This document shows positions 31,979 to 43,849 of a stretch of DNA of 64,000 nucleotides, piece after piece. The DNA is from Tetracladium setigerum (lineage: Eukaryota > Ascomycota > Leotiomycetes > Helotiales): the NCBI GenBank assembly GCA_031472005.1, contig PZJY01000012.1, positions 2,170,001 to 2,234,000 of the forward strand, written 5' to 3'. The notes beneath the pieces were generated by a model. That model made no database searches, was not told the origin of the DNA, and saw only the letters and a program-made list of their open reading frames with translations. The translations under genes were made by a program, and so were the position numbers. How positions within the stretch are numbered: position 1 is the first letter of the stretch; every line of letters begins with the position of its first letter.

Positions 31979-33965
31979 ATGGCAAGCTCAAACACGCAGT
32001 CCGATGTTCTCGAGATCCAAAGAATGGAGGGCCGGTCCATAATTCGCAGGTTCACAGATCAGCTTACGGATTCAGATGAGCTGGAGCGGTCAACTAAAGC
32101 CGCACAAGCAGAGCTAGATGAAGATGAGGAGACAGAGGAGCAAAGACGCCTGAAAATGCTCTACGAAAGCCCAGCAAACAGTCGCACTTCGTAAGGTCAA
32201 GTTCTACTATTTGATGGGCAATACTTACAAGATTAGATCTAACGACTTTGAAGTTGCGGAAATTGCGAAGTCTGCACTACAGGAAACTGTTGACAAGTTT
32301 CTCGAAGACGTGAAACCATCAGCGCGACAACGCCTAGGAATCACCACCAAGTCGGCAAAGACGAAGGCAATAGAAGTGCTTGAGAATTCGGTGCACACAG
32401 ACTTCAACGAGCTTAAGGAGTCTGTCAATAATTTGGAAGAGAAGTGGAAAGAAAGCCACGGAACCGTAAGTTCGGGCCACAAAGATTAGTGCTTATCATC
32501 TTTGACACTTTTTATTAGATATATAATTCTTTCCAGAAGCTCTGTGGTACATTCGATGACCACAAGAGTATCTTTTCTATATTTCCCTCCCAAAACAATT
32601 ATGCCTCGGTACTATGTGCCAGTCTTTCGTGTATAGTAAAGGTGTGGGATCCAGATTATGCATACTGTACAAGAGAAAAGACTGAGGAAAACAGGCAGCT
32701 AAGAACCACAGCGATATTGCAGATACGTTATCCAAATCTGTCGCCAGCATTTCAGACAAGGTAAGAACATGCTCCAACTGGATCTTCATTATCAAGACAC
32801 AGAGCTTGAGAAAAAAGCTTGCGAATATCTATGCCCACATGTTCCGGTTTTACAAAGACGCCATAATCTGGTACATGCACTCAAAGCTCTCCAGAGCATT
32901 CTCTAGCTTTAATGAAAATTTGAAGAAAGGGTTCGAAAGTACAACGAAAGAACTTGAGGACTGTATTAATGAACTTTATCGCGAGGCCATGATTAGCAGC
33001 ACCGCCATGCTCGCCATTATGCATGGTGAATTTTCGAGTCTCAAGACTGAGCTGCGTCGCCAGCGGCGCAGTTACCAAGCACATGACACCTCGGCTGGAT
33101 ATCGAATGGTCACCTTGATGGAGGCTAGTTGGATGGACAGCAATTCCTCACAGCGGGTGCTCGAATCTGCAAAGCAAAATCACCACCAAGCAATCGAGCC
33201 CACCCGTATCCAAGATGTGACAGCTAACGGCATAACTCGTGCCAAAGCTCGCATCTATCGCACTGCTCTTGAGCCTTTTATCATCGGCGATGAGGGACCA
33301 GCGCTATTTGGTGTTGGCCACTTCTGGCTCGCTGAGGATGAGGTACTACCCAAGCTTCGCTCATGGATGATCGAGAACACGACGCCACGCACGCTGTGGA
33401 TATCTAGTCCCTACGATTTGGCCGGCACAACAAGTGCACGAGCGGCAGCACTCGCAGTTGTAGCTGCTGCGTGGCAGGCAGAGACGCCGCTCATCTCGCA
33501 TTTCTGCCAACGAGTTCAGCGAACAGCCCGAGCAGGAATGACTATCGAGCAGGTGGGGCTACTAGGAGTCGTTTACAGCTTAATAAATCAGCTGTTGGAG
33601 TTTGGCGGAGAGGAGAATGTGTTGGATATCAGTGAAGACAGTTTAGCGTCACTAAAAGGTGAAAAAGAGTCTTGGGACTCAAGTCTGGAAGTCCTACGGG
33701 TATTGCTGGATAGTTCGCCCGTGCTTCTGTATTGTGTGATTGATGGACTGAATGATCTCGAGTGGGGAGACGGTAGGGGATGGAGCGGGCAGTTTTTGAG
33801 TATCCTGCTCGCACGGCAGCAGCAGGCGGGGTGGTGCTTAATATCCTGCTCACAACTGCGGGACAATCACGAATCCTGCCATCGATTGTTCAAGTGAAGG
33901 ATAGGCATATCGCGACAAAGGGAGCAAGGAAGATAGCGAGGGTCGGAAAGAGGATCGAGTTGTAG
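31979..33965 (+). CDS. DUF7708-type STAND-like protein without visible P-loop, C-terminal frame break
   Basis: Five exons (31979-32190, 32237-32465, 32537-32641, 32695-32760, 32803 onward). The spliced N-terminal half contains KLCGTFDDHKSIFSIFP, NNYASVLCASLSCIVK, AAKNHSDIADTLSKSVASIS and IYAHMFRFYKDAIIWYMHSK, the DUF7708 region found at the front of fungal NACHT/STAND proteins. A second domain begins at LEPFIIGDEGPALFGVG and includes LWISSPYDLAGTTSARAAAL and SHFCQRVQRTARAG. No Walker A (GxxxxGKS/T) is present, so this is a STAND-like effector or a degenerate NTPase. The open frame ends at 33897 (568 aa), but the family-like C-terminus (ILLTTAGQSRILPSIVQVKD) lies in another frame ending at 33965; one base seems lost around 33815-33835. 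Confidence 0.7.
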
Positions 33966-34412
33966 ACTGTTGGATGTTAGGCTGTCATGTAATTGGACTT
34001 TTCATACAGGCCGACTCTCTGGTCATGGCTGTTATCTGTGTCTATTCTATCACGTGGAACATTGTCCTTGTTTAAGCTCTGTGATTCTTGAGATGCAAGA
34101 ATTTAAAGTAGTCCTAGCAGTCAATAAAGTTTATAAGATTGAGTTCAAAGTAATTCAGTGGTGAATCTTTATCTTTCAGGCTCAACGCATCTGGAAAGAA
34201 CTCTCAGGTATTGGAAACAAACTATTGTTGAAATATCCGATTTCAAACACAATCGCTAGAATGTAAATTTAAAATCTGGGCTGCGAGGAAATTCATTGGA
34301 ATTGAAAGAAATATAATGATATCTTGATCTTGGCCTTTGCCCAAAAACGAATAAAGATCTCCCAGTCCTTACGCGCCACAATGAGAGATTCGTGTGTGCT
34401 TCAGTTCCAGTA
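33966..34412. other. Intergenic between convergent genes
   Basis: About 450 bp, A/T-rich, containing the two 3' ends. No gene or repeat was recognised. Confidence 0.4.
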
Positions 34413-35428
34413 CTAACTAATGAGCGGCTTCCCAATCTCTGCTTCTATTATTCTCCACAGTCCGTTTTCGCTGCCCACCCCTTTCCCACTCTTCCATTTG
34501 TTGAATTCATCCCACCACCATTGGTGAGTTACACCATCATTACCTAGATACCCAGCTTTTCCATCCCTCCCGACTCTCTGACTCCACGGCTTGTCAACAA
34601 TATAATGCAAATTCTTCACCTCTTCGTCCCTCCACATCTCTGGGTGCCAGTATCTCCACGTTTTCAAAGCATTGTACTTCCATGCCAAGCTCTGCCATCT
34701 GCCACTGAAAAACTCGGCGAGGAAGTCCTGGTCCGGAAATAGAAAATTCTTGACTTTTGGGTTGGAATTTAAGAACTTCAAGATTTGGCTCCATTGTGAC
34801 GCGAAGGGGGTGAAGATGAACAATCCACTGTTAAGCAAAGTGTGAGTCTGTAATCCGTCTGAGCCGTCGCTGAGATCTGGAACAGCTCTTGCAAATGTGT
34901 CTGGGCCCAAGCCAGTGTATGCGCAGTTCTCTTTTGTCCAATTTCCAGCTGCCCATTGGTCACCATCGAGATTACAAACACAAGCATGGTTTGCCGCAAT
35001 CCAATCAATTCCAGGCAAAGGTACATTGAAAAGCTCATCCATATTTTTCAACACGAGCATATCAGCATCGAGAAAGACCAGCTTCTTGAAACCATACTTG
35101 TACAGCTCGAATACGCGAAGTTTAGTCCAGGTATCTTCGAATCGTGAAGCAATCAGAGACGGTGGAGTGTTTTCTGGTGGAGGAGACAACGGATCGATGA
35201 GAAGGATATATGCGTTCAAGAGGTTGCACTCGCGTTCAAGTGGTTCAATTGATGACAAGGGAATGAGGGTGTGATCAAGATCAAAAGAGGATGCTTGGAT
35301 TGTTGAGTTTTGAGACTGTGTGCAAGAAGTACAGCACCTGGAAGGTAGGACGAACGAGTTAAAAGAGTGACCCATGCTTGCTTGAAAGCGAAAGCTGTTG
35401 GAGGTTGAGCAATAGATTGATCGCCCAT
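34413..35428 (-). CDS. GT8 (glycogenin/galactinol-synthase-like) glycosyltransferase, frame interrupted near the N-terminus
   Basis: Frame A from ATG 35428 reads AWVTLLTRSSYLPGAVLLAH and SKHPLLILITPSF, the first strands of GT8 enzymes. Frame B then continues SSIEPLERECNLLN and contains RVFELYKYGFKKLVFLDADM (with the DxD metal/UDP-sugar motif), NSGLFIFTP, PDQDFLAEFF and HYIVDKPW down to the stop at 34413. The frames meet near 35250-35265 and again require one extra base. GT8 enzymes of this subgroup are cytosolic and use UDP-glucose or UDP-galactose. The gene shares a 304-bp divergent promoter with the A-T-R reductase, which suggests a joint pathway. About 338 aa if read through; pseudogene or sequence error. 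Confidence 0.75.
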
Positions 35429-35732
35429 TGTATAAATTATAAATTGTATGAAATGAGAAACAATATGTGCAAGGCTGTGAATCTGGAAGATCTTAATGTA
35501 AAATTATTTTTGAGTTATTAAAAGAACTATTATATCAATAGGTCCATTACGAATATCGATTTTGTCTCCACGTCAGTACTTTAAATTGTAAATGTCATGA
35601 CGTCTGCATTCTTTGCCGAAGTTTTGGGCCTTCAAGTAGTCAGCTTTCTCCACATTTAGAACGCGACGAGGCACATCAACACGAGCTTCCAGTCATCCCT
35701 TTTAGCCAACAAAACTTTTGAAATTCTTTAAT
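35429..35732. promoter_or_regulatory. Divergent promoter of GT8 and A-T-R genes
   Basis: A 304-bp region, A/T-rich near 35480-35540. The arrangement suggests co-regulation of the glycosyltransferase and the reductase. Confidence 0.45.
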
Positions 35733-38700
35733 ATGGTGAGATCGGTTGATTATTTTTCTTGCACTCTTGGGGAAGCTGCAACGATCAACAACAGTAACAC
35801 TACGAGTTTCAAGACGGTGTGTGACCTGGTCGAATTTCAAGCACGTGCAAATCCAGAGAAATATGCGGTTGGGTTTCCCGATACAGAGACTGGTGACAAG
35901 CCATGGGAAGCAAAATTATATAGTAGGTTGGAATGGTACAGTTATTGATTTGAATCTGACTAGAACAGCTTTTGCCAATGTCGAACTCGAGTCTAGAATG
36001 AGCGACGGGGATTATAATCATTTGAAGGGCATAGTTGGACACTCCAAAACGGTAGCTTTACTGTGTCCAAGCTCCGTCGACTTTCTCTTCTCGTGGATTC
36101 GTCTTATGAGGGTCGGATTATCGGTCTTGATTATTGCGTAAGATCAAAAGATCTTCATCTTAGAAGCAGTGCTAAAATATTTCAGACCACAATGTACACC
36201 TGAAGCCATCGCACATCTCTGTGAGAGAACGAACACACGGGTAATTTTACACCATAAGAGTCTTTCTGAAAGAGCAATCTCATCGTCGAGAGAACCAGAA
36301 ACGTCCATTTTGACAATGGAAATTGCCTGGAATCGTTGCGGAGAGTTCCAGAAGGAAAACACTTCACGCTCACCATCTGGAGATGATATTGCTTACATCT
36401 TTCACACTTCAGGAACGTCAAGCGGACTTCCCAAACCAATTCCTCAGACGCATCATGCTGCAGTGGGAGTCCTACCTCGATTAGAAAGACAAAACTCTGC
36501 AACTTTTACCACCACTCCGCTTTACCACGGTGGAATCGCGGATTGCTTGCGAGCTTGGTCTAGCGATGCGTTGATTTGGTTGTTTCCAGGGGCTAGCCAA
36601 CCTATCACGACCCAAAGTATTCTCAAATCCATATCAACGGCGAGCATCGCTCAGAAAACTCTACACTGCGATCCAATCGAGTACTTTTCCAGCGTGCCTT
36701 ACATCCTAGAAATGCTTTCGACCGAGGCTGATGGCCGTTTGATGTTGAAAAATATGGTTGTCGTGGGGGTTGGTGGAGCGTCACTCTCGTCTTCTGTTGG
36801 AGATAGTTTGGTATCAGATGGGATTAATTTGATATCACGATATGGCAGCGCCGAGTGTGGTTTTCTTCTATGTTCTAATCGACACTTTGAGATTGATAAA
36901 GACTGGCAATATCTGCGAGTCCCACCTGGTAGTGAATGCCTCAATTTTGCGAAACAGAATGACGGATCGGATCTCTTTGAACTTGTGGTCCGGAAGGGAT
37001 GGCCTCATATGTCAAAGTCGAATCGTGAGGATGGAGGCTTTGCGACAAGCGATCTCTTTCAACCTCACCCCTCAGTTGAAAACTCCTGGAAGTACCACAG
37101 CAGAAACGATAGTCAAATCACGCTCATGACGGGCAAGAAGTTTGACCCAGCTCCACTGGAAGATGAAATACGGAATTCTTTATTAGAAATCGATCAGGTG
37201 TTGATTGTTGGAAACGGGAAACAGAATCCTGGCCTACTGATTTTCCCTCTGGATGATTGCATTTTCGAAAATGTTTGGAAAGTTATCAATGATTTGAATA
37301 CTCGCGGACAAGAGCATTTGCAAATTATGAAACATATGATTGCTATTATCTCTGGATCAACCCGCTTGAAGAAAAGCAGCAAAGGAACAGTCCTGCGAGT
37401 CGAGACAGAGAAAGTCTTCTCAAAGGAAATATCAGAACTATACGAAGAAAGATCTCAGAAAGGCGATGTTGGTCGACAGGCAATTCAGCAGGCTTCAAAC
37501 GAAGGAGTTCATGACGTTGTGATGAACCTTTTTCGACAAATTATTGGTGAGGATGACCCACTCGAAGAGGATTCGGATTTTTTTCACAGCGGCATCAACT
37601 CAACTCAATGTACTTGGATACGAGGAGAATTGGAAAATGTATGTTGTTTTTCCCAACCTGCCTGCTTTACTAATCTGTAGAAATTAAATATTTCGCGTGG
37701 AACGCTCCCATGGAATGTGGTTTACGACTGCGGAAATATAAAAAAGTAAGTCTGTCAATGTCACATGGGATGAGGGCTAAACTCGAAGACTTATCGAATT
37801 TCTCGTGAATCGAGAAGTCTCTCAAATCGATACAAATGCCTCTCAAACGCAGATTATGCTTGATATGGTGAACAGATTCTCTAACTTCGGCTCTATTCCG
37901 GCCCCTCCGAAACAGCTACCAAAAGTCACCCGGCCTCGCTTCGTACGTTTCTCGCAATTTTAAGATAGACAATATTAATATATTACAAAGGTTTTAACGG
38001 GGACTACTGGCTTGTTGGGTGTGCACATTCTGGAACTTTTGAGAAGGAACGAGAGCATTCAACAGATTATCTGTCTTGTGCGTGCATCAAATCATCACGA
38101 AGCACGTGCGAGAGTATCAGACAGTCTTCTCAAGAGAAAAAAGCAGGCTCTGGGTATTTCAGAGAGAAGGATTGTCTGCCTTTCAACAGTTTTATCCAAA
38201 ACCGACCTTGGCCTTACCCCTGAATTCTTCAAATATGTCCAGACGGCTACACACATTATCCACGTCAGTTTCGTCTTCCCAAACAACTTGTAAATAATAT
38301 CTAATTAATTAGTAGGCTGCATGGACTGTAAACTTCTCAATATCGCTGAATTCATTTGAGAATCAAATCGCGGGGTTGCATAATCTACTTTGCGTTGCTT
38401 TCCTCAATCAGTCCCAATTTCTATTCTGTTCGAGTACAGCGAGCGTTTCATGCCAACAAAGTCCAATTCTTGAGATCCTCTCTACTGAACCAACAGATGC
38501 CAATGACCTGGGATATTCGAGAAGTAAGTGGGTAGCAGAAGCGGTTTGCGCTGCTGCATCGCGAAATCCAGGAATGGAACAAAGAGTCAGCATTCTTCGG
38601 ATCGGCCAGTTGACTGGAGACACTAAGAATGGCATTTGGAATATGTCTGAGGCATGGCCTATGATGCTGAGCACTTTTGATGTGTTAGGTTGTCTCCCTC

Positions 38701-39122
38701 GCTTAGATGAGAAACTTAGCTGGTTGCCAGTGGATCTCGCAGCAAATACAGTTTTGGACATCGCATTCCAGACCACGAGGTTCAATAGTAGCAGCACATC
38801 TCGAGTCTACCACATTTTGAACATTGATACTACGTCGAATTGGATGGATTTGTTAGGTTGGATCGAGGAAAGGGGTGCCCAATTTCAGATTGAGGGGCTA
38901 CACACATGGTTGAATAAGCTGGACCAACAACTAGACCACCCAGCCAAAGGCTTGTCAGGATTGTGGGAATCTCGCATTGATGGTTTGCATGTTGTTTTTG
39001 ACAGGTCAAATGCGTTACAAGCAAGCAAATGCCTTTCTGATTGTGCAATCGTGGACGATCAACTCGTTGGGAAATTATGGGGTTGGTTAACGAATGAGAT
39101 GGAGATATTATTAGAAAAGTAA
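35733..39122 (+). CDS. Adenylate-forming carboxylate reductase (NRPS-like A-T-R)
   Basis: Seven exons (35733-35922, 35969-36137, 36186-37638, 37681-37745, 37789-37942, 37991-38263, 38316-39122) keep one frame for 1036 aa. The adenylation domain shows KLYTFANVELESRMSD, the A3 core FHTSGTSSGLPKPI, TTPLYHGGI and YGSAECG. A carrier domain (DSDFFHSGINSTQ, Ser as phosphopantetheine site) follows at about residue 600. The C-terminal thioester-reductase domain has VLTGTTGLLGVHILELL (NADP motif) and GYSRSKWVAEAV (catalytic Tyr/Lys). No condensation domain is present. Such enzymes activate one carboxylic acid and release it as aldehyde or alcohol. The substrate is unknown. Its context beside a GT8 and 8 kb from the mycosporine genes suggests reduction of an amino-acid side group, but this is inference. 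Confidence 0.85.
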
Positions 39123-39260
39123 TCTTATCAGAAAATATTCAAAGGATTGGTGTAGTGGTTGAAGAAAGATACAATAGTGTGAGAATGTAAAGTAAAAAGG
39201 AAACGAACTTCCCAGAACAACTAAAGTCAAAATACACAAAGCCCATCTCATGTCATCACC

Positions 39261-41577
39261 TCACTCAATAAACATCTCCTCTCTCCTCCCACTCCTCGAA
39301 AAAACCTTAACCCCCTCCGCAGCCCTCAGAATCTCTCCATTTTCACCATACTCACAACCTCTAAACACATATTCCATCCCCTCCCCCTCCCCCTCACCCT
39401 TCCCCCTCCTTAAATCTTCGTCTCTAGACTCATCTGGATTCCTAGTCGTTAGACTCACAAAATCCACCATCGAGAACTGCGACGTTGCCCGTGCGGGACC
39501 TGCGAACCAACTGCCAAGCACCACACAAACCGCCAGCACGATCAGGAAACCAGCTACAGTAGCGTAAACCAGTTTCGTCCAGTTCGAGATCCGCAGGTGG
39601 TTCACAGGTTTGGCGAGAGAGCCATATATGTAATTCTCTGGGTGTAGACCGGGTTGTATGGTGTCAATCACGGGCGTGGCATCAATGCCCAACCCGCTAA
39701 TCATAGGGTTATACGCATAAATTGGGGCCATGAAAAGGTTTCGTAATCGATCCAGCGGCTCAGATATATGGGGGACGACGCCAGCGAACTGGAGGGAGAT
39801 GGAGAGGGAGGAAGTGAGTTGATATTCTGGGGTCAAAGATCCGAAGGCTGTTACGTTTTGAAGGGGCATGAGCATACCGGCGAATACTTGTGTGAAGTTT
39901 TGGGGGTTGATGGTTGTTTGAATTTCGGCAGGTTGTAAATCAGTTGCTTGCAGAATTTGGCTTGTCGCGCGCGAGGCGACAATCGTGGATTTGCGGCGGT
40001 GGATGAGTACCCATGTTGACCACGTCGGTTGATTTTCCCATCCGCCAGGAAATGAACAGTCACCATTGACTGCAACGTCGCCGTTGCATGCTCTCCATCC
40101 TGTTTTGTGTAAGTACAGAGAGATTACGAGAATTGGGGTCAATAAGTACCAGCTCTGATGGTAAAGCCGTCTTTAGTGTCCATACAAAGCTGCAAGGCGC
40201 TCGAAGGAACGCCAAAGATCTGACAGTCACTTGCAGCCCATCCATTTCCATATGGCGCATTCCAGAAATCGACTTGATACACAGGTGTATTCCGTGTCAC
40301 GTACGTCGATAGACTTGAGTCGTTGATATTTCGATACGGCCAGGGAGAAACGGTTCTTGGACCTCCTGGGAGCATGTAGGAGATGCAAGATGAAGAGTTG
40401 GAACATGCTGCGCTGGCTGGGGGGAGGGCAAACGTGATTGTCGTGTCGCGGTGCATGTTTGTTACTAAACCAGAGAGAACGAATCCATTTTGAGTTTTCC
40501 CAAGTGAGGATACAGAATCAAATCTTCCTATGCCGCCAGAGATAGGTGCCCATTCTTCGGGGAGGTAGTCGTTTTGGGGATCCACCTGAGCTGATTGTGA
40601 AGCTTAGCTATCACAACAATCAATTTCAGAAGGAGAGAGGTAAATTCACATACCCATAAGAATGATGCTAGGAAATCTCACCAACAGGGAGAAGAGTAAT
40701 CTGTCTCGTCTCTGATTAGCAAAATGGCCAAGTGGAGGGAATTATATTGGTAACTCGAAGCTGGCAAGGAACATACCTCGTAAAGCTCCAGCACCGAGAT
40801 TGAAGCCTGCTTTTAGATTTGTCAAGCCCCGAATATTTGGGAGTCTGACCACTGGGCTTCCTGATCCATTTATTATAGAATCGTTTCAATTTCTGCGGAT
40901 TCCAGAACAAGATTGAGATCCAGCCGGCAGCACCTGAACCAGAGCTCATTGCCAAAAACGCATTGAGATAGATTCCTCTTGAGAGAAGAGGACCCCATTG
41001 TAAGCTTTCAAACCCCAAATTGATAACAGATTTCAGAAGAAAACCGTTGAGCAGAGCCAGGACATGGAGGACCAGGATGCCATATTTTGGTCCAAGTCTT
41101 GCTAGTGGCCAATTGAGGTTGGAGGATGTGAAGACAAGGACTGATGTGAATGCAAGTAGAATTGTGGCAAGCAATGGAACAATCATGGAAGCTACAAGAC
41201 TTTTCCATTCGTTTATGGCTGTTTAAAATCATTAGGCTGCATTTCCTGATAAATATTCTCGTTACTTACTCTTATGAGGTCTTTTTGGGACTGGTGAAGG
41301 TACAGGTGTTATCGTGACCTCTGGTTTCGAAGGCTTCTGGAATGCTGCGGCTTTATCTACCTTGAATTGGGACGTTTCGAACCCGGATTGCGAAGGATTT
41401 TCCCCCGTCGTAGAACCATTGTTCCGGGCACCGCCTGTTTCTACAAACTTTTGAGAAGGACTTGCTTCGTTATGCTGTTTCTTGCTAACTTAGCACTCTG
41501 CCATTCGTAAACAACGTGACCATGCCCACCGGATTGACAATCTGGCTAATAGGTTCCTCAGAAGCTCCAACAGACAT
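39261..41577 (-). CDS. Fungal multi-pass membrane protein of unknown function
   Basis: Supported exons are 41218-40777, 40700-40654, 40590-40150 and 40099-39261, all in phase. An upstream exon ending at 41270 encodes a Pro/Ser/Lys-rich cytosolic leader (VTITPVPSPVPKRPHK), and the likely ATG is at 41577; the splice between them would need an unusually short intron, so the 5' end is uncertain. Membrane segments: MIVPLLATILLAFTSVLVF, YGILVLHVLALLNGFLLKS, a weaker one near LNAFLAMSSGSGAAGWISIL and a last one VYATVAGFLIVLAVCVVLGS. The 330-residue loop between them has Cys pairs and N-glycosylation sequons (NSSS, NDSS), so it faces outside. Common in filamentous ascomycetes; no function known to me. 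Confidence 0.65.
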
Positions 41578-42264
41578 GGCGTGGGTTTAATGTCAATAAT
41601 ATTGTTGGGGAGTCAATATAAACTTAACTAAAGTGACGAGTTGACTTTTCTTCACTAAACAGTAAGGTCGATAGCTGTGGAAAACAAAAGAGATGAAAGT
41701 AGCATACTTTATCTTGGAAACCCGAGCCGATGCTTCACTGGTGATTCAGAGGCAAGAAATGGAGACAGATGTCAGTATAAGATTCATCTCAAGGCCAGAG
41801 ACTCGTTCAGCTCATTCGACAGGTTCTTTCAGCTCATTCTTGTGGCTGCATACAATATTGACAGCAGTCAGCCACATTTGGAACTTTGTCCCAGGTAAAT
41901 TAGCACACCATACTTTCTTATTTTTTTTGGCGCTATTAGGGTTACACAAGGCTTGTGACGAGCGTTCATTATTGGTAAAAAATGTGATCGATCAACATCC
42001 CATTTGAGACACTGGGAAATGAGGTTCCCATCTATGATCTTTCCTAGATGGTGAGTGACTGGAATTCTACTGGCTTTAAGCGTTGCAAGCGGGAGGTTCC
42101 TTTTTTTAAACAGTATGGCTCATAAATGGGTCGCCTGCCGCAGTTTGCATGTTTAAGGGGTACAGCTTCACTGTCTACCAAAACATTCACATAGGTTTTC
42201 TCTGGCTCGAAAATAGGTCAAGCGCTCACAGAATACTCTTCTTACAAACTAGACAGCACATACC
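41578..42264. other. Intergenic between divergent genes
   Basis: About 690 bp. An open stretch at 41677-42007 has no splice support or recognisable product. T-rich and TTTTTTAAA runs occur at 42100-42110. Probably two promoters. Confidence 0.4.
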
Positions 42265-43035
42265 ATGTTGTATTCGTTTTCCTTTACGCTATTTGCTTGC
42301 GTCGCATCGGCGCATATTTTAGCATCGCGACAAGTTGGTCTATGCGGCTCACAACCCGTGGATTGTGGGGAAGGCTGGTGTTGTAGCTTGGGATTTACTT
42401 GTGCGACCGATTCTGAGGATGCATTCATCTGCATTGACCAGATCTTGACGAATGAGGATGGGTGAGTGATTATACTTATATCTCATCAATGGATCTAACC
42501 ATCTGGGGCCAGATCACCCATGACAGAGCCTGCTCAAAATCCATCGTCTCTCTTTTCTGTCATCTCTTCTGCACAAGGCACTCTCTCTGTGCCAACCGTT
42601 TCTGTGACGGAATTTCCAGCGCCCACAACCACATCGAACCCGAATCTGTCGCTCACAAGCTCCTCGGCCACGTCAACTCGAAGCCTGACGTTGGCCAGCT
42701 CGCTCACTACCTCGCCAGGCACGTCAACACAAAGCACGACGGAGAGTCGATCGCTTACTACCTCGCGAGAGACGTCAACTCAGAGCGTGACAGAGACAAG
42801 CAAGTCAGCAATTTCGACTACTGCCAGTGACACTACAATTACATCCAAGGCAACCACAACAGTGCCAAATTCGTCGACCTCAAGGGGTTCTACCTCTTCC
42901 TCGGCCAATCCTCAACGCACGACCTCAGCCAGTCAAGGAGTGGCAAGACCGGGCAAGGGGACATGGAGGGTCGCGGCAGGATTAGCAGTCATGATCTCTC
43001 TGTTTTCCATCACGACTGTTGGACGCCTCTTTTGA
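42265..43035 (+). CDS. Cysteine-rich, Ser/Thr-rich secreted protein, probably GPI-anchored
   Basis: Two exons (42265-42461, 42513-43035), 239 aa. Signal peptide MLYSFSFTLFACVASAHILA is followed by a compact domain with eight cysteines' worth of spacing reduced to seven (LCGSQPVDCGEGWCCSLGFT, then CATDSEDAFIC). A long Ser/Thr stalk with repeated (S/T)LTTS, TSTQS and TESRS motifs follows, likely O-mannosylated. The C-terminus is a hydrophobic tail (VAAGLAVMISLFSITTVG) after a short basic segment, fitting a GPI signal or a membrane anchor. This is a typical cell-wall or surface sensor architecture in fungi. Ligand or role is unknown; a chitin-binding-like domain is conceivable from the CC motif. 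Confidence 0.72.
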
Positions 43036-43339
43036 TAAAGCGCATACGGCAATTGAAGTCTCGAAATTTGCTGCCAATGTCAAACGGGTGTTGATCCAAT
43101 CGAAGGCTTTTTGTCAACGAGAAAGCAAAGAGCAAAAAGGAGACCAACAAGCGAGGGAGATAATGTAAATGTAGGGGTCATAGGTGGCAGGAGCTAATGG
43201 TTTGGAATTGTTTTTTACCAGATGGAGTCATGGAGAGGCAGATCGAATTTGTAAAGTAGAAAATAGTGATAGGGATAGTTACAAATTAATAACATATTCA
43301 ACTTACTTTTCACGCCTGACGCTTTGAGAACGGCAACGA

Positions 43340-43625
43340 GGCAACCTTGTTTATACTCCGTACTCTGTCTTAAGTCCTTCATTTCGATTACTCTATGTAA
43401 AGTACTTCATGTCGAATATTTTATCTCGAGTACTTCAGCTTAAAATGTTTCATTTTAAATACTTTCTTTTAAAACATTTATTTTAAATACTTCATCACAA
43501 GTATTTTGTTTTATATCTTTTATCTCAAGTAACTCATCTTGATTATTTTACCTCGAATAACCTGTCTAAAATACTTAATGTTAAAAAGTTTATGTCGAGT
43601 CCTCTGTCTCGAGTCTATATACCGT
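43340..43625. repeat. Degenerate tandem array with ~14-15 bp period
   Basis: About 18-20 successive units vary around TACTTCATCTCGAG: for example TACTTCATGTCGAA, TATTTTATCTCGAG, TACTTCAGCTTAAA, TACTTCATCACAAG, TATTTTACCTCGAA and TCCTCTGTCTCGAG. Differences are mostly C/T and G/A, as expected if repeat-induced point mutation or drift has acted on a minisatellite. It separates the GPI-type gene (with about 300 bp of empty 3' flank, 43036-43339) from the retroelement remnant. Confidence 0.75.
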
Positions 43626-43849
43626 GCACGATGGAGGTTTCTATCCACTCCATCATAAACAATGATACGGAGAGATGCCACTCCCATCACACCGACGAAA
43701 GACCCCATCAAAAATCCTAATCCCAATTCCCAAACCTTGGGGGAACATAGACTCCAACTTCGTGACCCACCAGAAATTGTTTGTTATACGACCATAAACC
43801 GACGGGAGATCACAACTCAAAGGTAAAATCATCGATTTGAGTTGGTGCA

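Noticed and set aside
35733..39122. Alpha-aminoadipate reductase (Lys2)
   Set aside because: The protein is about 1040 aa, shorter than Lys2 (about 1400 aa), and lacks its long N-terminal condensation-like part. The domain layout is that of a generic A-T-R reductase.
41677..42007. Possible small gene between the membrane protein and the GPI-type gene
   Set aside because: Two short overlapping frames without signal peptide, domain or splice sites.
43340..43625. CRISPR-like or telomeric array
   Set aside because: Units are contiguous, degenerate and lack spacers; the unit is not a telomere repeat, and the genome is eukaryotic.
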